From: Pseudomonadota bacterium | GTDB lineage: Bacteria > Pseudomonadota > Alphaproteobacteria > Acetobacterales > Acetobacteraceae | Assembly (NCBI GenBank): GCA_021828605.1 | Contig: JAJZEG010000136.1 | Location: forward strand, 1 to 9,518 | Reading direction: 5' to 3' | Length of the DNA stretch: 9,518 nucleotides | Shown here: positions 7,222-9,518 of the stretch, one piece after another | Layout: every line of letters starts with the position of its first letter | Numbering within the stretch: position 1 is the stretch's first letter | The notes under the pieces: generated by a model | What the model was told of the DNA's origin: nothing | The model's database searches: none | The model's input: only the letters and a program-made list of their open reading frames with translations | Position numbers and translations under genes: made by a program

Positions 7222-7804
7222 AGGGCACGATCCGTTTGGTGGTGCGGCAATAATCCTGATATTCCGTGCCGAATTGCGCCGTTAGTGCCGCTTCCTCGAC
7301 GCGAATTCGGTAGGTGTAGAGGACCAGATTCATCACCATGATCACCAGGAAAGCGGGCCAGTTATCGAGGGCTACAGCCACGCCAAACATGCTGAGCAAC
7401 CCGCCCGCATAGGATGGATGGCGCAGTGTTCGATAAGGGCCGGTGCGAATGATCTGGTGATCGACACGGATCGCGACATCGCGGGTAAAAAGTCGCCCGA
7501 GGACGCGGATCGCATACCAGCGAAACAGCGCACCGGCCACAATCAAGACGCTGCCGATGATCAGCATGGGGACCGGATGATCAATGATCATTGCGCCTGG
7601 CAGGCGAACCGCCAGATTGAAACCAATCACGACACTGACGATGATGCCAATGACCAGAATCGGATAGGATCGGCGATCATGAGAGCGGTCCTGCTGACTA
7701 GAGGTTTGGAAAAACGATCCAATTATTTCGGGCAAGAAACAAATCGCGTAGGATATCCAAAATATCGCCGTCGGCAGCGAAGGCTGTAACCAGAGGGGGG
7801 TCAT
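7211..7804 (-). CDS. Isoprenylcysteine carboxyl methyltransferase (ICMT)-family membrane protein
   Basis: 197 residues from the ATG at 7804. Hydrophobic segments lie near 10-30, 48-66, 78-98 and 135-165. The conserved ICMT/PEMT SAM-binding region is clear: GPYRTLRHPSYAG (122-134), then a paired E170-E171, FG at 178-179 and Y182 in the C-terminal part. Bacterial members lack prenylated Ras-like substrates and their substrates are mostly unknown, so only a membrane methyltransferase can be claimed. The start overlaps the stop of the TMEM175-like gene in ATGA, which favours 7804 over an in-frame TTG at 7885. Its 3' end overlaps the convergent ligase-like gene by 11 bp, leaving no intergenic terminator. 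Confidence 0.88.
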   Translation of the reverse strand: MTPLWLQPSLPTAIFWISYAICFLPEIIGSFFQTSSQQDRSHDRRSYPILVIGIIVSVVIGFNLAVRLPGAMIIDHPVPMLIIGSVLIVAGALFRWYAIRVLGRLFTRDVAIRVDHQIIRTGPYRTLRHPSYAGGLLSMFGVAVALDNWPAFLVIMVMNLVLYTYRIRVEEAALTAQFGTEYQDYCRTTKRIVPFIF

Positions 7805-8424
7805 GATAACACCGTTTGTGATGCAGGGCGGGAAGCCGGAAACAGGCGCCGGTTGATCGCGGGCACAGCAAACATCAGCCACCAAGCCGTGGGGGCATAG
7901 ATCGGCTGCCAGACGGCAATCACAATCGGGCTGACATAAATCACCATGGGCACAATGAGCAGTTTGAGGGCGAGGCGCACCTTGTCCTTGGTGTTTTCAT
8001 CGCGCAGAAACTGCGGATGGCGCAGCGCATAGAAATAAACGACAGCGTTCATCAGACCAACGAAAATAAATGTTGACGAATATAACGTAATGCCCACGAA
8101 GCCGAAGGGCAGTTTATCATAAAGTCGCAGGCTGACCGGGATCATGACAATGCCAAACAAGAGCAAGAGATCGAGCATCACCAAGATTTCGTTGCCGTGG
8201 ATGATCAATTTATGCAGCCGATTGTGATTGATCCAATATCGCCCGGTGACGAAAAATCCGATAACGACGTTAAAAAATTGTTGAAAGAGCACCATTAGCG
8301 TCGCTGATGTCAGATGCGGCGGCGCATGCACGCTGAAAGCCAGAAACGTCATCGCCACGGCAAAGATCGCATCGGCCAGCCCGTTCAGGCGATTAAAATC
8401 AACAGGGAAATCATTATGTTTCAT
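7801..8424 (-). CDS. TMEM175/DUF1211-like integral membrane protein (putative K+ channel)
   Basis: 207 residues with about six hydrophobic segments (about 16-33, 42-60, 78-98, 108-133, 152-172, 178-190). The first segment, RLNGLADAIFAVAMTFL (12-28), aligns with the TMEM175/DUF1211 motif FSDaVfAIaiTLL. Bacterial members form tetrameric K+ channels. In this protein the family's Phe and Ser of FSD are Leu16 and Ala17, and only Asp18 is kept; YWINHNRLH (63-71) corresponds to the family's WxxHhrl region. Channel activity is therefore less certain than for canonical members. The ATG at 8424 shares one base with the stop of the regulator gene (TGATG), and a GAGGTGA Shine-Dalgarno lies just upstream inside that gene. 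Confidence 0.75.
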   Translation of the reverse strand: MKHNDFPVDFNRLNGLADAIFAVAMTFLAFSVHAPPHLTSATLMVLFQQFFNVVIGFFVTGRYWINHNRLHKLIIHGNEILVMLDLLLLFGIVMIPVSLRLYDKLPFGFVGITLYSSTFIFVGLMNAVVYFYALRHPQFLRDENTKDKVRLALKLLIVPMVIYVSPIVIAVWQPIYAPTAWWLMFAVPAINRRLFPASRPASQTVLS

Positions 8425-8804
8425 CAAACGTCACCTCGGTGATCGGCTGGCGGCGCATCAGCGCCATTTTTCGCATCGTCCACCAGCTTAACATCAAGCA
8501 CGCTGCCATCAAGAATGGCGCGCAGATAGGCTGTATGACGCGCCAGCGCCGCCCGCCCGGTTACGGTTACCGCGATCCGGGTGCGCGGCTTTTTACCAAC
8601 GAAATCCTTGCTGATAACAATATAATCCGCCGATTCCAGCGTGTTCAAATGCGACGCCAGATTGCCATCACTCGCGCCGGTGATCGTGCGCAGGCGGGTG
8701 AATTCGAGCATTTCTGAACCGCGCAAGACCGCCAGGGCGGCCATGATTTTCAGACGCACGATCTGATGGATCGTCTCATCCGGTGGTCCGACGAAATCAG
8801 CCAT
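8424..8804 (-). CDS. Winged-helix transcriptional regulator (MarR/ArsR-like, HTH_34 type)
   Basis: 126 residues. FTRLRTITGASDGNLASHL (35-53) is a helix-turn-helix, with recognition helix around 46-57. It is followed by the wing strands YIVISKDFVGKKPRTRIAVT and the helix VTGRAALARH. The SDGNLASHLxxLE and FxGxxPRT patterns are characteristic of the small PF13601-type winged-helix regulators that bind DNA as dimers. There is no metal or ligand site that I can identify. The C-terminal 25 residues are polar and poorly conserved in appearance. The ATG at 8804 follows the upstream stop by 3 nt (TGA TTG ATG), so translation is probably coupled to the membrane protein gene before it. Likely role: autoregulation of this operon, possibly through the dyad at 9407-9423. 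Confidence 0.88.
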   Translation of the reverse strand: MADFVGPPDETIHQIVRLKIMAALAVLRGSEMLEFTRLRTITGASDGNLASHLNTLESADYIVISKDFVGKKPRTRIAVTVTGRAALARHTAYLRAILDGSVLDVKLVDDAKNGADAPPADHRGDV

Positions 8805-8807
8805 CAA

Positions 8808-9368
8808 TCAGGCGCGGCGGAACCAAAAGCCGCCCAGCAGCAGGCAGGCCGCATCGAAATAGAAAATATCGAATTTCAAGCCGGGCGGCAGGAGCCATAA
8901 CCCCAGCGCGGTGATGGCCGCGAGCCCGAGCCCGAGCGGCGCATACCACCGCCCATATTTCAGCGCGCTGATCGCATAGCCAGCGGCGACCACGAAAACG
9001 AACAACGCCGAAATTTCCGTGCGGCTTTGTAACGCCAAGCCATTCGCGATCAGATTGACCACGATAATCGAAGCGACGACCGGCACGACGATATACAAAG
9101 CGATGCGCCCCCAACTCAGCTTCGACTCTGATTGGCGGCGCATCAGCACCGCGCTGAAACCGATCATGGCGAGGAGCAAAATCAACCACACGACATTGGC
9201 GGTGGCGACCGGCAGCACCGTCATCGCGCCATAGCCAAGCGCCCAAACGATGCCCCAGCCAACAATATAAGGGGCGGCATGGCGATAGGCGCTGCGCTGG
9301 CTGCTTTCCTGACCGGCGGCTTGGATGGCAGCGAGGGATTGCTCGGCTTCGGGACGGGAAATGATCAT
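8808..9368 (-). CDS. Six-helix integral membrane protein of unknown function
   Basis: 186 residues that I cannot assign to a characterised family. The N-terminal 28 residues are soluble and polar (SRPEAEQSLAAIQAAGQESS). Six hydrophobic segments follow at about 33-50, 56-76, 89-110, 118-135, 142-160 and 166-182, ending in a basic FRRA tail. Short loops and no obvious catalytic motif suggest a small membrane sensor, anchor or partner protein. The start is secure: GGAGGAGG at 9374-9381 lies 5 nt from the ATG. It is the first gene of a tight four-gene operon and immediately precedes the winged-helix regulator. Paired membrane protein and small regulator genes often work together, but here that is inference. 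Confidence 0.8.
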   Translation of the reverse strand: MIISRPEAEQSLAAIQAAGQESSQRSAYRHAAPYIVGWGIVWALGYGAMTVLPVATANVVWLILLLAMIGFSAVLMRRQSESKLSWGRIALYIVVPVVASIIVVNLIANGLALQSRTEISALFVFVVAAGYAISALKYGRWYAPLGLGLAAITALGLWLLPPGLKFDIFYFDAACLLLGGFWFRRA

Positions 9369-9373
9369 GAGAT

Positions 9374-9381
9374 CCTCCTCC
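9374..9381 (-). promoter_or_regulatory. Strong Shine-Dalgarno of the four-gene operon
   Basis: GGAGGAGG lies 5 nt before the ATG at 9368. It is the strongest ribosome-binding site seen in the window and fixes the start of the membrane protein. Confidence 0.85.
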
Positions 9382-9388
9382 AGGGATC

Positions 9389-9416
9389 ATTAGTTAAGCA
9401 CAAACAACTTTGTCAC
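9389..9416 (-). promoter_or_regulatory. Predicted sigma-70 promoter of the four-gene operon
   Basis: On the minus strand GTGACA (9416-9411, 5 of 6 matches to TTGACA), a 16-bp spacer and ACTAAT (9394-9389, 4 of 6 matches to TATAAT) precede the operon. An alternative pairing, TTGCGT with TTAACT over 17 bp, is weaker at -10. Either would give a short 5' leader of about 15 nt. Confidence 0.4.
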
Positions 9417-9423
9417 GCAAAGT
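9407..9423. promoter_or_regulatory. Inverted repeat ACTTTG-N5-CAAAGT over the -35 box
   Basis: Six-base arms are perfectly complementary around a 5-nt centre. The dyad covers the predicted -35 element of the operon whose second gene is a winged-helix regulator, so it is a candidate operator. It also lies 6 nt after the stop of the upstream gene and is followed by TGTTTG on the minus strand, so a weak factor-independent terminator is the alternative. Confidence 0.45.
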
Positions 9424-9429
9424 ATTTTT

Positions 9430-9518
9430 TCAGGATAGAAAATCGACGCGCAACCGCTCGCGCGCATCGGTCAGGCGCGCCATCGCGAAATAGGCGGCAC
9501 CGACGGCGGCAATCCCAT
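9430..9518 (-). CDS. C-terminal end of an unidentified protein (runs off right edge)
   Basis: A minus-strand frame enters from the right edge and ends at TGA 9432-9430. It gives 28 residues, GIAAVGAAYFAMARLTDARE then RLRVDFLS. The first half is hydrophobic and small-residue rich like the end of a membrane helix; the rest is a charged tail. This composition, and the fact that another frame on this strand (from the ATG at 9518) closes sooner, support coding. Family not recognisable from this fragment. It lies about 60 nt upstream of the four-gene operon on the same strand and may read through into it. Confidence 0.5.
   Translation of the reverse strand, partial: GIAAVGAAYFAMARLTDARERLRVDFLS

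Noticed and set aside
7805..7885. N-terminal extension of the ICMT-like protein from TTG 7885
   Set aside because: It overlaps the end of the TMEM175-like gene, whereas the ATG at 7804 makes a standard ATGA junction.

Overview
The window reads as chromosomal DNA of a Gram-negative alphaproteobacterium. The supporting signs are moderately high GC, many ATGA/TGATG stop-start overlaps, cydDC, and an O-antigen-ligase-like gene. The PanC and CydDC sequences feel closest to Rhodospirillales/Acetobacteraceae, but that placement is an impression from recall and was not computed. There are no rRNA or tRNA genes, no CRISPR array, and no transposase.

Left block (1-2364, all minus strand). panC (pantothenate synthetase) is followed after an AT-rich gap of 59 bp by a gene for a badly degenerate EAL-domain protein. 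A 157-bp spacer then leads to the start of a DUF3253-like gene that runs off the left edge. The spacer carries seven copies of an 8-bp tandem repeat. The EAL protein has lost several residues needed for cyclic-di-GMP hydrolysis. It also has about 80 extra residues inserted near the start of the domain, and a G8 tract sits exactly where a catalytic glutamate should be.

Central block (2487-7221, plus strand). A divergent intergenic region of roughly 235 bp holds a plausible sigma-70 promoter with a perfect 12-bp palindrome between its -35 and -10 boxes. It is followed by cydD and cydC (ATGA overlap), which encode the heterodimeric ABC transporter needed for cytochrome bd assembly. No cydAB genes are present. 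Nineteen bp after cydC comes an O-antigen ligase/polymerase (Wzy_C-type) membrane protein, probably on the same transcript. Its stop codon overlaps convergently with the next gene.

Right block (7211-9432, minus strand). Four tightly packed genes are transcribed from a promoter near 9389-9416: a six-helix membrane protein of unknown function, a small winged-helix regulator, a TMEM175/DUF1211-like putative K+ channel with an altered FSD motif, and an isoprenylcysteine-carboxyl-methyltransferase-family membrane protein. The joints are 3-nt, TGATG and ATGA, so translational coupling is likely. A 6-bp-arm inverted repeat overlaps the predicted -35 box and could be the regulator's operator, or a weak terminator for the gene upstream. 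At the right edge is the C-terminal tail of another minus-strand gene. The regulator/membrane-protein/TMEM175/ICMT cassette is the best candidate here for an uncharacterised functional unit.
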